The notes beneath the pieces were generated by a model. The model ran no database searches. It was not told the origin of the DNA and worked only from the letters and a program-made list of their open reading frames with translations. From Leptospira meyeri (GTDB lineage: Bacteria > Spirochaetota > Leptospiria > Leptospirales > Leptospiraceae), in the NCBI RefSeq assembly GCF_004368965.1, contig NZ_SORO01000001.1, forward strand, positions 496,001 through 560,000: a stretch of DNA of 64,000 nucleotides, given 5' to 3'. Below, one piece after another: positions 18,276 through 28,617 of the stretch (position 1 is its first letter; the number at the start of each line of letters is the position of its first letter). A program made the translations under genes and the position numbers.

Positions 18276-19793
18276 CTATAATGTAACTTCTTTTAAACGA
18301 TCAGAAGCAATGACTAAGTTGTAAGTGGTCTTCAAACCTGCGACTTTTTGTTCAATAAATGAATTCCTTTGTGCACCTTCCATTTCCGATTTGATTCTTT
18401 CACGGACTGCGGGATAAGGCTTAGGAATGCGGTTCTGCGGGTTTTTAGGATCTGGATCTGCATAAGCGTACATTTTTCCAGCTTCATAAGCATCTCGCAT
18501 TTGTGTTTCCGTCACGTTCACAGGAATGGCTTTGATTTCATCTTGTAGCGATTTTAACGCCAAAGAAACTTTCATCTTGTCCATTTGCATGATATATCCA
18601 ATTTCCGAACCAACATCTTGTACACGGTCAGAAGTTTCGGCAATTTTTCCCTGAAGGATGGTAGACTGAAATAAATTTAACATATCCCAAGTTTTGGATT
18701 TTTCATCTTTGTATTCTTGTTTTAGCACGTCGGGAATGGCTTCAAAGTCAGCATTCAAATCTTTCCAAGTGTAGCTTTTTCCATCACGTGCAGAATATAA
18801 AGAGTATTCAGGAGTAAAAATTTTGGGATCAATATCATTTGGACCAGAAAAACGAGGAAGGTTCGCAACTGTGATACCGCTTTCTTCTGTGATCCGTTTT
18901 AATTCTTTTTGATACAATCCCTGCTCATATTCTTTCATTGTATGAGAAGCAAACTGGTTTGCTTTGTCAGCGGATTCGCCTTCTGTAAAGTAAGCAACAG
19001 ATGCCTTTGTTTCTGCATCTTCATGGGTTTTTCCGTATTCAGTTGCCTCTTTTTTGAAATCTTCAAAAATAGATGTGAAATATTTCTTTAGTCTTTCTGG
19101 ATGAACTTTTTCAGTTCCTGTGGAACGAACGACATAAGCAATTCTTCCTTCACCGGCTTTCGCATAAGAAATAAAAGTTCCCTTTTTAGCTTTTTTTACT
19201 TCTGTTAGAATGTCTTCCAAAGGAGTTTCCGCACAATTTGTGCAAAAAGGCTCTAACTTTCCTGCAATCGGTTTTCTTGTCATATCTTCCGTTACTTTGG
19301 AAATTTCTTCTGAAATTTCTTTATCGGAAAGTGAATTCAGCTTTGCAGCTAAAGCTTCAGCGTTTTTCAAATTTGTTGCTTCATCTTCACCACGAACAAG
19401 TGCTAGCTGAAGATTTACAAATTCTAATGGTTTTTCTTTTAGACCATTTTTCACATACTCTCGCATATAAACGTTTAATTTCAAAAACTGGTTCACTAAT
19501 GATTCAATTTTTTGAACATCTGCTTCAGCAACTTTTTTGGAAGAGATCGCATCTTTTAGTAAGATTTTTTCTAAAGCGATACTTTCTAAGATTTTGGCTT
19601 GGATGTCAGCACTAATGGGCTGAGGTTCAGTGTTTCCTCTTTTAGAAGCCTCTATCACAAAGTTCATTTCTTTGCGCGTTACAGTTCCACCATCAAATGT
19701 CGCTAGGATTTCTGAATCCTTGGAGCAATTGAGAAGTGATACGAAGATCAAACCGAGTACGGGACCCAGAGTGAAAAGTTTGTTTAGATTCAT
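18276..19793 (-). CDS. SurA/PrsA-like lipoprotein (probable periplasmic chaperone)
   Basis: The 505-residue protein begins with a lipoprotein signal peptide ending in VSLLNC, so Cys23 is the likely lipidation site. After it comes FDGGTVTRKEMNFVIEAS, the pattern of SurA/PrsA N-terminal domains. Long charged helices follow, and then a region with SYAKAGEGRIAYVVRSTG that resembles a degenerate parvulin segment. A C-terminal block (AYEAGKMYAYADP onward, then YPAVRERIKSEMEG) looks like the returning SurA helix. The family folds outer-membrane or secreted proteins. Prolyl isomerase activity is doubtful because the parvulin core is weak. It lies 29 bases downstream of the small coiled-coil gene. Confidence 0.7.
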   Translation of the reverse strand: MNLNKLFTLGPVLGLIFVSLLNCSKDSEILATFDGGTVTRKEMNFVIEASKRGNTEPQPISADIQAKILESIALEKILLKDAISSKKVAEADVQKIESLVNQFLKLNVYMREYVKNGLKEKPLEFVNLQLALVRGEDEATNLKNAEALAAKLNSLSDKEISEEISKVTEDMTRKPIAGKLEPFCTNCAETPLEDILTEVKKAKKGTFISYAKAGEGRIAYVVRSTGTEKVHPERLKKYFTSIFEDFKKEATEYGKTHEDAETKASVAYFTEGESADKANQFASHTMKEYEQGLYQKELKRITEESGITVANLPRFSGPNDIDPKIFTPEYSLYSARDGKSYTWKDLNADFEAIPDVLKQEYKDEKSKTWDMLNLFQSTILQGKIAETSDRVQDVGSEIGYIMQMDKMKVSLALKSLQDEIKAIPVNVTETQMRDAYEAGKMYAYADPDPKNPQNRIPKPYPAVRERIKSEMEGAQRNSFIEQKVAGLKTTYNLVIASDRLKEVTL

Positions 19794-19822
19794 TGGATAT
19801 CCTTGTCTATTTTCAGTATTCT

Positions 19823-20122
19823 TTAATATTTGCGAACAGGTTTTTCGGGTTTTTTGGAATCCGTCACCGGTGGACCAGGAATTACCGGCTTTTCTACAAT
19901 GACAGCAGGTTTTTTGACCAAAGATTCGGAACGAGAAACATTTAATTTGAGAATCTCCGATTTTTGATCCTCTAATTTGTTCATTTCCGATAAAAAAGTT
20001 TCTTTAAGAATGGGGGAATATTCCCTATCGGAAGCTAGGCGGTCCGTCAATTTTTTCAATTCGACGACATCACGATCCAGTTCTTCCAGTTTTTTGTATA
20101 AATGGGCAACCGTTACCTTCAA
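19823..20122 (-). CDS. Small coiled-coil protein with a Pro/Lys-rich tail
   Basis: A 99-residue protein starting at a TTG with a good ribosome-binding site (AAGGAG about six bases upstream). Residues 5-65 form charged heptad-like helices (VAHLYKKLEELDRDVVELKK; ETFLSEMNKLEDQKSEILKL). The tail is proline- and lysine-rich with repeated KPxxxxxKP spacing. There is no signal peptide. I do not recognise a family. It is followed closely by the SurA-like lipoprotein, so they probably form one transcript. It is divergent from the STAS gene. Confidence 0.65.
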   Translation of the reverse strand: MKVTVAHLYKKLEELDRDVVELKKLTDRLASDREYSPILKETFLSEMNKLEDQKSEILKLNVSRSESLVKKPAVIVEKPVIPGPPVTDSKKPEKPVRKY

Positions 20123-20150
20123 ACTCCACTCCTTCCAAAAGTTTTATTTA

Positions 20151-20168
20151 CTTGCAATAGAGTGCAAG
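20151..20168. promoter_or_regulatory. Inverted repeat in a divergent intergenic region
   Basis: CTTGCA (20151-20156) and TGCAAG (20163-20168) flank six bases in the 73-base gap between the coiled-coil gene and the STAS gene. A site here could influence both divergent promoters. The repeat is short and could be chance. Confidence 0.25.
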
Positions 20169-20195
20169 AATGAAATAAGAAAAATAGAATTTTTT

Positions 20196-20552
20196 ATGAG
20201 CTTAGACGATTTAGTAGTTTCCACTGAAAAAATAGATACTGTATATGTAACCAAATTGCAGGGAAACCTAAATAACTTCACTGCTGAAAAATGCATCAAA
20301 TCGGTAATCAATTCCTTAAAACACGGGTCTGTCATTTTGGATTTGGAAGAATTGAATATGGTCACAACCCAAGGAATCATTGCTTTTAAAACACTCAGCG
20401 AAGAAGCCTTCCTTCACAAACATAAAATCATCTTAATCAATCTGCCGTTAAGTGTTAGACAAGCATTTTTGATGGCCGGAGTTCGTAATTTATTTCCCAT
20501 AGCAAACAATGAAGAGGCAGCATTTAAAATGGCCTCAAGACCCAGCAGGTAA
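20196..20552 (+). CDS. STAS-domain protein (anti-sigma factor antagonist-like)
   Basis: I place the start at the ATG at 20196 (MSLDDLVV), giving 118 residues, the usual length of a single STAS domain. The longer open frame upstream crosses the divergent promoter region. The fold pattern fits: an N-terminal strand pair (VYVTKLQGNLNNF), strand SVILDLEEL, then the MVTTQGIIAFKTL segment at the place where SpoIIAA/RsbV proteins carry the phosphorylatable Ser. Here threonines occupy that position. Such proteins bind anti-sigma kinases or act as scaffolds. No partner kinase or sigma factor is adjacent. The kinase-like membrane gene follows after three bases. Confidence 0.78.
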   Translation: MSLDDLVVSTEKIDTVYVTKLQGNLNNFTAEKCIKSVINSLKHGSVILDLEELNMVTTQGIIAFKTLSEEAFLHKHKIILINLPLSVRQAFLMAGVRNLFPIANNEEAAFKMASRPSR

Positions 20553-20555
20553 ACA

Positions 20556-21305
20556 GTGAATTCAGGATTTAATTTTTTTCGTAAAATTTGGCATGTACTT
20601 GGGCTCGTCATTCCCGTGACTCTTTTTTTTGATCCCTTTCAAAATGCCTTCGGACTTGTCTTTGCAACTCGGGCAATCCTAGTTTCCTTACTCGGAATCC
20701 TCCTTGTTAGTTTATTAATTTTGGAATTTGTCAGACTCAATCATTCCGGTTTTGAAAATTTCTTTTACAAATATTTTGGGTTCTTAATGAAAGAGTCTGA
20801 AAGAAAAAGATTCAATGGAACGGTCCCGTATTTTTTTGCCAACTTCCTTGTGGTTTTGTTTTTTCCCGCTGAAGTAGCCATTCTTGCCATTTTGTTTTTA
20901 GTGATTGGGGATCCCTTTGCGGCTTATGTCGGAAGTAAGTATGGAAAACATAGATTCTATAACGGAAAATCTCTCGAAGGAATCATAGGGTTTTTAGTTC
21001 CCGCATTTTTGTTTTCTATTCTAGCACTTTTTCTCATTACTAAATCCCAACCAGGTAGTTTCCTTGCGATCCTTGACAACCAAGGAGCCATTTTCTGGAC
21101 GCCGATTTATCTTGTGTTCTTTTCTGTAGTCTCGGCTTGTGTGACTGAGTTTTTTGCAAATACAACGGCCAAGGGACTTGTGGATGACAACCTTCTTATC
21201 CCAATTGTAGGAGCCGTTGTTCTTTCTATATTGTCTTTGTTGTATTTGGATTATACACCGATGGATTTTTTCTTCGACCCAAAGGCTCTTTACATTCAAA
21301 AATAA
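20556..21305 (+). CDS. Dolichol/diacylglycerol/polyprenol kinase-like membrane protein
   Basis: The 249-residue protein has about seven hydrophobic segments and the signature of the SEC59/DGK1/VTE5 CTP-dependent lipid kinase family: GDPFAAYVGSKYGKHRF followed by NGKSLEGIIGF (about residues 127-155). It begins with RKIWHVLGLVIP, also common in this family. Members phosphorylate polyprenols, phytol or diacylglycerol in the membrane; phosphatidate cytidylyltransferases are distantly similar. The substrate here cannot be assigned. It is cotranscribed with the STAS gene and ends 15 bases from a convergent lipoprotein gene. Confidence 0.78.
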   Translation: MNSGFNFFRKIWHVLGLVIPVTLFFDPFQNAFGLVFATRAILVSLLGILLVSLLILEFVRLNHSGFENFFYKYFGFLMKESERKRFNGTVPYFFANFLVVLFFPAEVAILAILFLVIGDPFAAYVGSKYGKHRFYNGKSLEGIIGFLVPAFLFSILALFLITKSQPGSFLAILDNQGAIFWTPIYLVFFSVVSACVTEFFANTTAKGLVDDNLLIPIVGAVVLSILSLLYLDYTPMDFFFDPKALYIQK

Positions 21306-21320
21306 AGGCAAACTTTAGTA

Positions 21321-21887
21321 TTACTTCCAACGAAGTTCGACTTTTCTCTGTTTGGTGATTTGTTCCATCCCCGGAACCATAACTTTATATTCCAATGAGA
21401 TGACTCCTAAGTCCTCTAACCGAAAAGGGGACTTAGCCTTTCCATTATGACGGAACTCTTCTTTTAAGAGAGCTCCTAAATAATGAAAGGAGACAACCAC
21501 ATTATTTTGAAATAAATTCCCCTCCATCCGTTCTAAAGAATTTCCATACTTCAAATAAGCAACATATTGCGCACGAAAGGATTCTTTTCCCATTCCGTTG
21601 TATGGTTTTGGCAATAGGAGTCGGAACCCAGGAGTCTCTCTTGCAATGAAATACAAAAAATTTCCAAAATCTTCATAATTCGGATTTTCCTTTTTAAACA
21701 ATTGTTTATCCAGATAAACAACGTCTTTCTCGGTTTTTGGTTCTGTACAATCTAAGGGTTCATTAAAATTATCACAGAATTGAAATGAGTTCGTTTCTAT
21801 CCCGCCACAACCAAAAATCAAAAAGCAGAATATCATTTTAAAAAATCCATTTTTTCTTTTGATTAAAATTTGAGAAATTGGCAACAT
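21321..21887 (-). CDS. Hypothetical lipoprotein at the end of the eno operon
   Basis: I start the gene at the ATG at 21887, five bases past the DUF4416 stop. This gives a well-formed lipoprotein signal (MLPISQILIKRKNGFFKM and hydrophobic run) ending in IFGC. An ATG at 21917 is open but would lengthen the n-region. The mature part, about 160 residues, has clusters such as GNFLYFIARETPGFRLLLPK and a final beta-rich RKVELRW. I do not recognise the family. It is the last gene of the leftward eno-to-tldE run. Confidence 0.65.
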   Translation of the reverse strand: MLPISQILIKRKNGFFKMIFCFLIFGCGGIETNSFQFCDNFNEPLDCTEPKTEKDVVYLDKQLFKKENPNYEDFGNFLYFIARETPGFRLLLPKPYNGMGKESFRAQYVAYLKYGNSLERMEGNLFQNNVVVSFHYLGALLKEEFRHNGKAKSPFRLEDLGVISLEYKVMVPGMEQITKQRKVELRWK

Positions 21888-21891
21888 TGAA

Positions 21892-22425
21892 TCAAGATTT
21901 GAATTTATTGAATTCATAGGATTCCCTAAGAGTATTAAAAAAATAACTTACTTCTCTTTCTCGAAAGTAGTTTTGCGCTGATTCAGCCACTACTAATTGG
22001 CTTCTGGAAAAATGATAAATCGTTTCTCCGTAAACACCTTGAAACAAATAAGTACGATGGAAATCATCTTTCGATTTCGCGATAATGATGTTATGCGAAG
22101 TAACGTATCCCGGAATAAGAAGTACACTTTGGTCTTTTTTTTGTAATAGATTTTGGAATTCTAGACATTCCTTCTTTTTTTCAACAAGTTCTTCTCTGTG
22201 GATTCTTTGTTTAAAGGAAAGAACTTTTGTAAATCGTCCCGGATAAGCAAATTCCCTTTCTGTTTCATCAGGAGTCCATTTGGGAAGTAAAACAGATTCA
22301 TAGAGGATTTTAGAAAACCGTTTCTCTGCCATCGCCTTCAGTTCAAAAAGAGTGCCTTCCTCTTGGTAGGAAAGAATGACAAAAAACGAAGCACCAGGCG
22401 GTCTTTCTAAAATCTCTTGTGGCAT
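21892..22425 (-). CDS. DUF4416 family protein
   Basis: The 177-residue protein matches my memory of DUF4416: an opening FFVILSYQEE strand, a middle with the KVLSFKQRI segment, and the conserved LIPGYVTSHNIIIAKSKDDF followed by HRTYLFQGVYGETIYHF. The C-terminus ends in YFFNTLRESY. The family is cytoplasmic and uncharacterised. It starts three bases after tldE/pmbA, so it is translated from the same transcript. Co-occurrence with TldD/E may be meaningful or just local order. Confidence 0.75.
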   Translation of the reverse strand: MPQEILERPPGASFFVILSYQEEGTLFELKAMAEKRFSKILYESVLLPKWTPDETEREFAYPGRFTKVLSFKQRIHREELVEKKKECLEFQNLLQKKDQSVLLIPGYVTSHNIIIAKSKDDFHRTYLFQGVYGETIYHFSRSQLVVAESAQNYFREREVSYFFNTLRESYEFNKFKS

Positions 22426-22427
22426 GA

Positions 22428-23807
22428 TTAATCTTCTGTCACTCCCGTAATGGTAAATCCATCGAGTAACATATAAGGAACAAAAGATGATTCACCCAGA
22501 AGTTCTCCTTCTTTGGAGATTGCTTCGATTTGGTTTAATGCTTCAAATGCGTTCCCTACAATTTGTACCTCTCGGACGGGGACTTTCTCTCCATTTTCCA
22601 AAAGGTATCCCCCTTTGATCACTCCCGAAAAATCACCCGAGGCTCCATCTTTAGTTCCCGAAATTCGGTTCACAAATAGAGTTTTTCCAGGGAGTTTGAA
22701 AAACTCATCTTTGGTAGAGGTGCCTGGTGCAATCTGGAGTTGTTTTGGGCCACAACCAGGGAGACTTTGGGCTCCACCGCTCGCAGATCCATTGGATTTT
22801 GGAAGGCCTGCTTTTTTAGCCTCATATGTATTGTAGAAGTAGGTATTTAAGACTCCCTCTGTTAGGACTGATTTTTTTGTAGTAGGGAGTCCCTCTCTAT
22901 CAAATCCAGTTGATCCCATTAAACTTTTGTTTGTTGGATCATCCCAAATGGAAAGTAAAGAGGAGGCAACTTTTTTGCCGAGTTTACCTGCCATTTTTGA
23001 TTTTCCTTTGCGGAGACTTGTTCCATTTAAAGAACCAATAAAAAGTCCGAGAAAAAATGAAAACACAGCATCGGGGGGAAGTAAAACCTTTCCTTTGAAT
23101 CCAGAGATGGGTTTGGCATAAAGTGCTCCCATACATTTGTCTCCAAAATTCATAAAGGCCTTTTTCCACAGAGTTTGGAATTGGCTTTTGTCAAACCCAC
23201 TGGCAGAATCATAATCAAAACTTCCGACTAAATCCCCATCCACACCCATTCCCATCACCGAAGCAGAAAGTTCTGCACCCAGTTCATGGGCCATCACTCC
23301 CTTGGAAGAAACGATGAGTTTGTAACCCTTGCTAAGCGAAAAATCTCCCGAGTCAATATTGACCTTGGAATACAAATCATTTCTCCAACCAAGAGCCTCT
23401 TTCGCAGAACCTACCAAATCCTCAATTCCCATTGTATCTAAAGAATCATCATATTGGTTGAAATGATTCTGAATGGATTCTGGTTCTGGAAGTCCCAAAT
23501 CAAAATCTGGAGTGGATTGACTTTTTGCTAAACTATAAGCTTCTTCAATCGACTGATAAAGGCTTGGGATATGATTGGAGATGATAAAACCTTGGTTACC
23601 CTCATGGATCACACGGATTCCGAACATATTTTCTTCAGTCGCCGTACAGTTGTTTAAGTCATTTTTTTCTAAACTGACGTCTTCCGAATATCCGTAACTG
23701 GAATAAATCTCAACTTGGTCGATCCCGTTGGTTTTTGCTTTTTTGACTAAATTAGAAAGTAAATCTTTTTGGTCGTTCAAACGTATTTCAATCGAATTAC
23801 GATCCAT
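22428..23807 (-). CDS. pmbA: TldE/PmbA-family metalloprotease-complex subunit
   Basis: The TldD/TldE heterodimer is a zinc protease that trims unfolded peptides and matures some modified peptides in bacteria that make them. This 459-residue subunit has the PmbA pattern: EIYSSYGYSEDVSLEKNDLN near the start, FGIRVIHEGNQGF, and the late GGAQSLPGCGPKQLQIAPG and GDFSGVIKGGYLLENGEKV blocks. The metal-binding HExxxH is absent as expected for TldE; TldD supplies it. Its ATG overlaps the tldD stop by one base, so the pair is translationally coupled. Confidence 0.9.
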   Translation of the reverse strand: MDRNSIEIRLNDQKDLLSNLVKKAKTNGIDQVEIYSSYGYSEDVSLEKNDLNNCTATEENMFGIRVIHEGNQGFIISNHIPSLYQSIEEAYSLAKSQSTPDFDLGLPEPESIQNHFNQYDDSLDTMGIEDLVGSAKEALGWRNDLYSKVNIDSGDFSLSKGYKLIVSSKGVMAHELGAELSASVMGMGVDGDLVGSFDYDSASGFDKSQFQTLWKKAFMNFGDKCMGALYAKPISGFKGKVLLPPDAVFSFFLGLFIGSLNGTSLRKGKSKMAGKLGKKVASSLLSIWDDPTNKSLMGSTGFDREGLPTTKKSVLTEGVLNTYFYNTYEAKKAGLPKSNGSASGGAQSLPGCGPKQLQIAPGTSTKDEFFKLPGKTLFVNRISGTKDGASGDFSGVIKGGYLLENGEKVPVREVQIVGNAFEALNQIEAISKEGELLGESSFVPYMLLDGFTITGVTED

Positions 23808-25192
23808 TATTTACCACCGAGTAATACTTTCGTGCGAACATAAGGCCCACCGGCATCCACTTTGGCTGGTTGTCCCTTTCCACAATGTCCCGAACCCAAA
23901 TCCCATTTGAATTCTTTGGATACCATATCTACATTTTGTAAAACATCAAAGGCAAGACCCGAAACAGTCACACCTTTCAAAAGATCAGTGATCTTTCCAT
24001 TTTGGATGCGGTAAGCTTTTTGGACGGCAAACATAAATTCACCTGTAGCATCTGCTTGGCCGTTTTTGGCTCCATCCAAATAGTATCCATCTTTTGTATT
24101 TGCGATCATTTCTTCCAAACTGGAATCTCCAGGCATAAGGAAAGTGTTACGCATGCGGATGAGGGGAACATCTCCATACTCCCAAGCCCTTGCAGATCCC
24201 GTTGGTGCCACTCCAAATCGTTCCGCGGTTTCCCGATTGTGAAGATAAGAAGAAAGAATTCCATTTTTAATAATGACTGTGTTTGTGGGAATGACCCCTT
24301 CATCATCCACAGGGATGGAACCACCAGCACCTTCATAATATTCAGAATACCCAGAGTCGCATAACGTAACGAGGTCAGAACCAACTCTATGACCAATTTT
24401 TCCTTGCGCCACGGATCCGGACAAAACAAAGTCTGCCTCTACGGTATGACCAATGGCTTCGTGAACAAGGAGACCCACAATCGAAGGGGATAAAATGACT
24501 GTGGAAAGGCCGCCGTCGGGGAGAGAACTTGAAAGTAAATCCACAGCAGTTTTACAAGCTTCATCAGAAATCTCTGTGGGTGACTGGGACCGAAAGAGGC
24601 AGTCCCAACCACCAGTCACTCCGATAGAATGGGAACCGGATTCCATCTTTCCATCTTCTTTGGCAACGGCAGAAACTCGAAATTCTGGTCGTACCATACT
24701 GAAAAAACTATCCGCTCCATCGGTCGTGACGATGGCTTTTTCTTCGTAAATTTCGGAATAACCACAACCAACCGATTGGAGTTTTGCCGATTGTTTGGCG
24801 GCAGCATTTTGGATGTCGAGAACGAGTTTTAATTTTTCTTCTACGGTTCGATTACGAAAGTCTTCAATCCCTTTCCCAATAAAATCGCCAATGGCAAAGT
24901 TTGCTTTTGGTAAGTTTGGGATTTTGTCCTTTCGCAGAGCAGAGGATAGGCGAGCCGCTTTTTTAGCCACTTGGATGGCATTTTGAATGGAAGACTTTGA
25001 AATTTCGCTGGTGGATGCAAAACCCCAAGTTCCGGCTTCCAAAACCCGAACCCCAATTCCCGTTCTTTTGCGAAGTGCCGTAGATTCCACTCGTCCCCTT
25101 TCGGCAAAGAAGGAACGACTTTCTTTATGGTGGTATCTTAGTTCGACAAATCCGGACTCTTCGGCCAAACATTCTTTTAATAGGTTTCGCAT
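23807..25192 (-). CDS. tldD: TldD-family zinc metalloprotease subunit
   Basis: The catalytic subunit of the TldD/E protease, 461 residues. The metal site HEAIGHTVEAD is clear near residue 233, with the following GHRVGSDLVTLCDSG and GAGGSIPVDDEGV blocks and a C-terminal GHCGKGQPAKV. The N-terminal half carries the beta repeats seen in the family (VELRYHHKESRSFFAERGRVES). The stop overlaps the next gene start by one base. It lies 32 bases downstream of the YheT-like hydrolase. Confidence 0.93.
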   Translation of the reverse strand: MRNLLKECLAEESGFVELRYHHKESRSFFAERGRVESTALRKRTGIGVRVLEAGTWGFASTSEISKSSIQNAIQVAKKAARLSSALRKDKIPNLPKANFAIGDFIGKGIEDFRNRTVEEKLKLVLDIQNAAAKQSAKLQSVGCGYSEIYEEKAIVTTDGADSFFSMVRPEFRVSAVAKEDGKMESGSHSIGVTGGWDCLFRSQSPTEISDEACKTAVDLLSSSLPDGGLSTVILSPSIVGLLVHEAIGHTVEADFVLSGSVAQGKIGHRVGSDLVTLCDSGYSEYYEGAGGSIPVDDEGVIPTNTVIIKNGILSSYLHNRETAERFGVAPTGSARAWEYGDVPLIRMRNTFLMPGDSSLEEMIANTKDGYYLDGAKNGQADATGEFMFAVQKAYRIQNGKITDLLKGVTVSGLAFDVLQNVDMVSKEFKWDLGSGHCGKGQPAKVDAGGPYVRTKVLLGGK

Positions 25193-25224
25193 AACTTCCC
25201 TTCCTTATATTTTAATGACGATAA

Positions 25225-26238
25225 TTATGGTTTGATTTGCGAATCAAAAAATTCGAGTAGAATCCGTGGAAGCCATCTTCCTTCTGGATTGTCCGGAGAG
25301 GGATCACTGATGAATCCAACATGTCCGCCTTTTTCCGTAAGAACGGTTTGTAATAGGGGAAAGGACTTCCAACGAATTTCGTGCCAAACTTCAGAAGGAA
25401 CCACTGGATCATCATCCGCATGGACAATGAGTCCAGGAACTTTGATTCCACCGAGATATTTGACACTGGAACAAATATTGTAATATTCCAATACATTCGC
25501 ATAACCAGAAATTGGTGCTGTAAAGAAATCATCAAAATCAAAAAATGATTTACTTCGCAATACTCTTTCTTTCATTTTATCAGAGATTTCATAAACCCCT
25601 GAGGTTACCTTTTCTTTCATGGTATCCAAAAAATGATCGCGGTAAAAATTACCTGCCCTCGAATCAATAAAGTCACAACTCCGTTTTAAATCTAATGGAG
25701 GGGAGGTGGCCGAAAATGCCTTCGAATAATGTTCCCTTTTTTCTCCAAAAAATTTGATCACCATATTGGCAGATAAGGAAAATCCAGAAACAAATATGGA
25801 TTTAGTAAAATGTTTATAAATGTATTTTAATACGGCTTCTAAATCTTCCGATTGGCCGGCATTATAAGGTTTTTTGGCAATACCGAACCCGCGACCACAG
25901 TTCCGTAAATTCATACGAACCACCCCATAACCACGATTAAGCGCTTCTTTTCCAGCACTGACCATATAATGGGATTCAGAACTTCCTTCCATCCCATGAA
26001 TGAGAAGTAAATAGTATCCGTTCCATTTGGAGGCATTTTTTCGAACTAAAGAAAGAGGGGGGTTGTGTTCTAACCAAAGCAAATCCCCAGACCCATCGTT
26101 TGTGGGAATGAGGATACTCTCTGAATAATACTCATCCTCCAAAGAATTGTCTGGAGGAAAGAGTACGTTGTAGACAGTTTGTAAATGCCTACCTTCTAAA
26201 AATCTTCTAGGTTTGAATTCTCTGTTAGACGACGTCAA
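25225..26238 (-). CDS. YheT-like alpha/beta hydrolase
   Basis: The 337-residue protein begins with [20 protein letters not shown], the usual opening of the YheT/ABHD1-3 group. The oxyanion strand is [12 protein letters not shown], the nucleophile elbow is [11 protein letters not shown], an acid residue follows HADDDPVV, and the catalytic His is in GGHVGF. The group hydrolyses esters or lipids; physiological substrates are mostly unknown. No signal peptide is seen. It overlaps the clpP 3' end by 14 bases, so translation is coupled. Confidence 0.85.
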   Translation of the reverse strand: MTSSNREFKPRRFLEGRHLQTVYNVLFPPDNSLEDEYYSESILIPTNDGSGDLLWLEHNPPLSLVRKNASKWNGYYLLLIHGMEGSSESHYMVSAGKEALNRGYGVVRMNLRNCGRGFGIAKKPYNAGQSEDLEAVLKYIYKHFTKSIFVSGFSLSANMVIKFFGEKREHYSKAFSATSPPLDLKRSCDFIDSRAGNFYRDHFLDTMKEKVTSGVYEISDKMKERVLRSKSFFDFDDFFTAPISGYANVLEYYNICSSVKYLGGIKVPGLIVHADDDPVVPSEVWHEIRWKSFPLLQTVLTEKGGHVGFISDPSPDNPEGRWLPRILLEFFDSQIKP

Positions 26239-26833
26239 TTGTGTTTACGATCTTATCTACAATCCCGTAAGCCAAAGCTTGGTCGGCATCCATATAATAA
26301 TCGCGGTCTGTGTCTTCTACCAACTGTTCGTAAGTTTTGCCACAAGCATCCGCTAACATTTGGTTGAGTTTTTCTTTGGTTTTGACAATGTCCTGTGCAT
26401 GGATGAGTAAATCCGTAGCAGGTGCTTGGATTTGTCCACCAATGGATGGTTGGTGGATCATCACTCGACCATTCGGCCAAATGTAACGATTTCCTTTTTT
26501 TCCACCAATGAGAAGGATAGAACCCATTGAGGCAGCCATTCCCATACAGACTGTATGTACTGGTGAGGAAATCATTTGCATGGTGTCATAAACGACAAGT
26601 CCAGAGGTGACAACACCACCGGGGCTATTGATATAAAACGTAATTGGTTTTCCAGGATCTACCATTTCCAAATACATCAGTTTGGCAGTGAGTTCCTTGG
26701 AAGATTCGTCAGTGACTGGACCCCAGAGAAAGATTTTCCGTTTTTCCAGGAATTTCTTACCCATGTTTTTGTCGCTAATGAGATCTTGGATGGTTTCGGT
26801 GATTTCTTTTTCTGGTGTTTCTTCTTCTGGCAT
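26225..26833 (-). CDS. clpP: ATP-dependent Clp protease proteolytic subunit
   Basis: ClpP forms the tetradecameric serine-protease barrel fed by ClpX or ClpA/C. The 202-residue protein has the catalytic Ser102 in GMAASMGS, His127 in MIHQPS and a following Asp in the EDTDRDYYM region. The acidic N-terminus ([13 protein letters not shown]) is longer than in the classical ClpP and resembles secondary ClpP paralogues. clpX is not adjacent. It begins one base after the ftsB-like gene stop. A second clpP elsewhere in the genome is likely, from knowledge of leptospires. Confidence 0.92.
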   Translation of the reverse strand: MPEEETPEKEITETIQDLISDKNMGKKFLEKRKIFLWGPVTDESSKELTAKLMYLEMVDPGKPITFYINSPGGVVTSGLVVYDTMQMISSPVHTVCMGMAASMGSILLIGGKKGNRYIWPNGRVMIHQPSIGGQIQAPATDLLIHAQDIVKTKEKLNQMLADACGKTYEQLVEDTDRDYYMDADQALAYGIVDKIVNTIDVV

Positions 26834-26834
26834 A

Positions 26835-27299
26835 TTAATTCAGTCTTTTGTGATTAGACATAGGTTGCAAGCGTTTCAGCTTGAAGTAAACGCCTAGAAT
26901 CAGGAAAACACTGAAAGAAATAAAAAAGAAACGTAACAAAAAGAGCGGAGGCTCTTTCCATTCCCCGCCAAGCCCTGCCGTATGCAGGGAAGCCGGAAGG
27001 GCTTTTGTTTTTTGCGTCAAAGGCGAAGGCATTTCTTCGAATTTCAATACATGAGCAGTTTCAGAAAGTAAATAGTACTTCCTTGCTTCCTGTTCTAAGG
27101 CATAAGCATCATTTTTTAGGCGGCGTTCCTTTTCTTCCAACCCTTGGTTTTCGACCACAAGCCTCTCTACTTCCGCATTGAGATTTTGTAATTCCTTCTC
27201 GAGGCGCATACGTTCGGCAATCCCAGACTCGGACAAAAGTCCAAGATAGATACCAGCACAAATATACATTACAAGTAGGGAGGCTTTCGTTGGTGTCAT
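26835..27299 (-). CDS. FtsB/DivIC-like septum protein with an added C-terminal membrane segment
   Basis: The first 90 of 154 residues match the FtsB/DivIC plan: a short N-terminal membrane segment ([16 protein letters not shown]) followed by a coiled coil ([40 protein letters not shown]) and [15 protein letters not shown]. FtsB pairs with FtsL in the divisome. Unlike ordinary FtsB, it continues through a Gly/Pro-rich linker into a second hydrophobic helix ([21 protein letters not shown]) and a basic tail. Two palindromes lie inside the linker-coding DNA. The eno-ftsB neighbourhood, two bases apart, is typical of many bacteria and supports the call. Confidence 0.78.
   Translation of the reverse strand: MTPTKASLLVMYICAGIYLGLLSESGIAERMRLEKELQNLNAEVERLVVENQGLEEKERRLKNDAYALEQEARKYYLLSETAHVLKFEEMPSPLTQKTKALPASLHTAGLGGEWKEPPLFLLRFFFISFSVFLILGVYFKLKRLQPMSNHKRLN
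26940..27004. repeat. Two palindromes inside the ftsB-like coding region
   Basis: AAAGAGC (26940-26946) and GCTCTTT (26951-26957) form a perfect 7-bp stem with a four-base loop; on the leftward strand the stem is followed by TTGTT, like a weak terminator. Next to it, AAGCCCT (26970-26976) pairs with AGGGCTT (26998-27004), and nested inside are CCCTGC/GCAGGG (26973-26978, 26984-26989). Both are read through in frame as the linker of the FtsB-like protein. Inserted palindromic repeats that keep the frame would look like this; I cannot test genome copy number. Confidence 0.5.
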
Positions 27300-27300
27300 A

Positions 27301-28617
<1,317 letters not shown>

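Noticed and set aside
19238..19615. 125-codon frame antisense to the SurA-like lipoprotein
   Set aside because: Shadow frame of a well-supported gene; Leu/Phe-rich composition is typical of an antisense frame.
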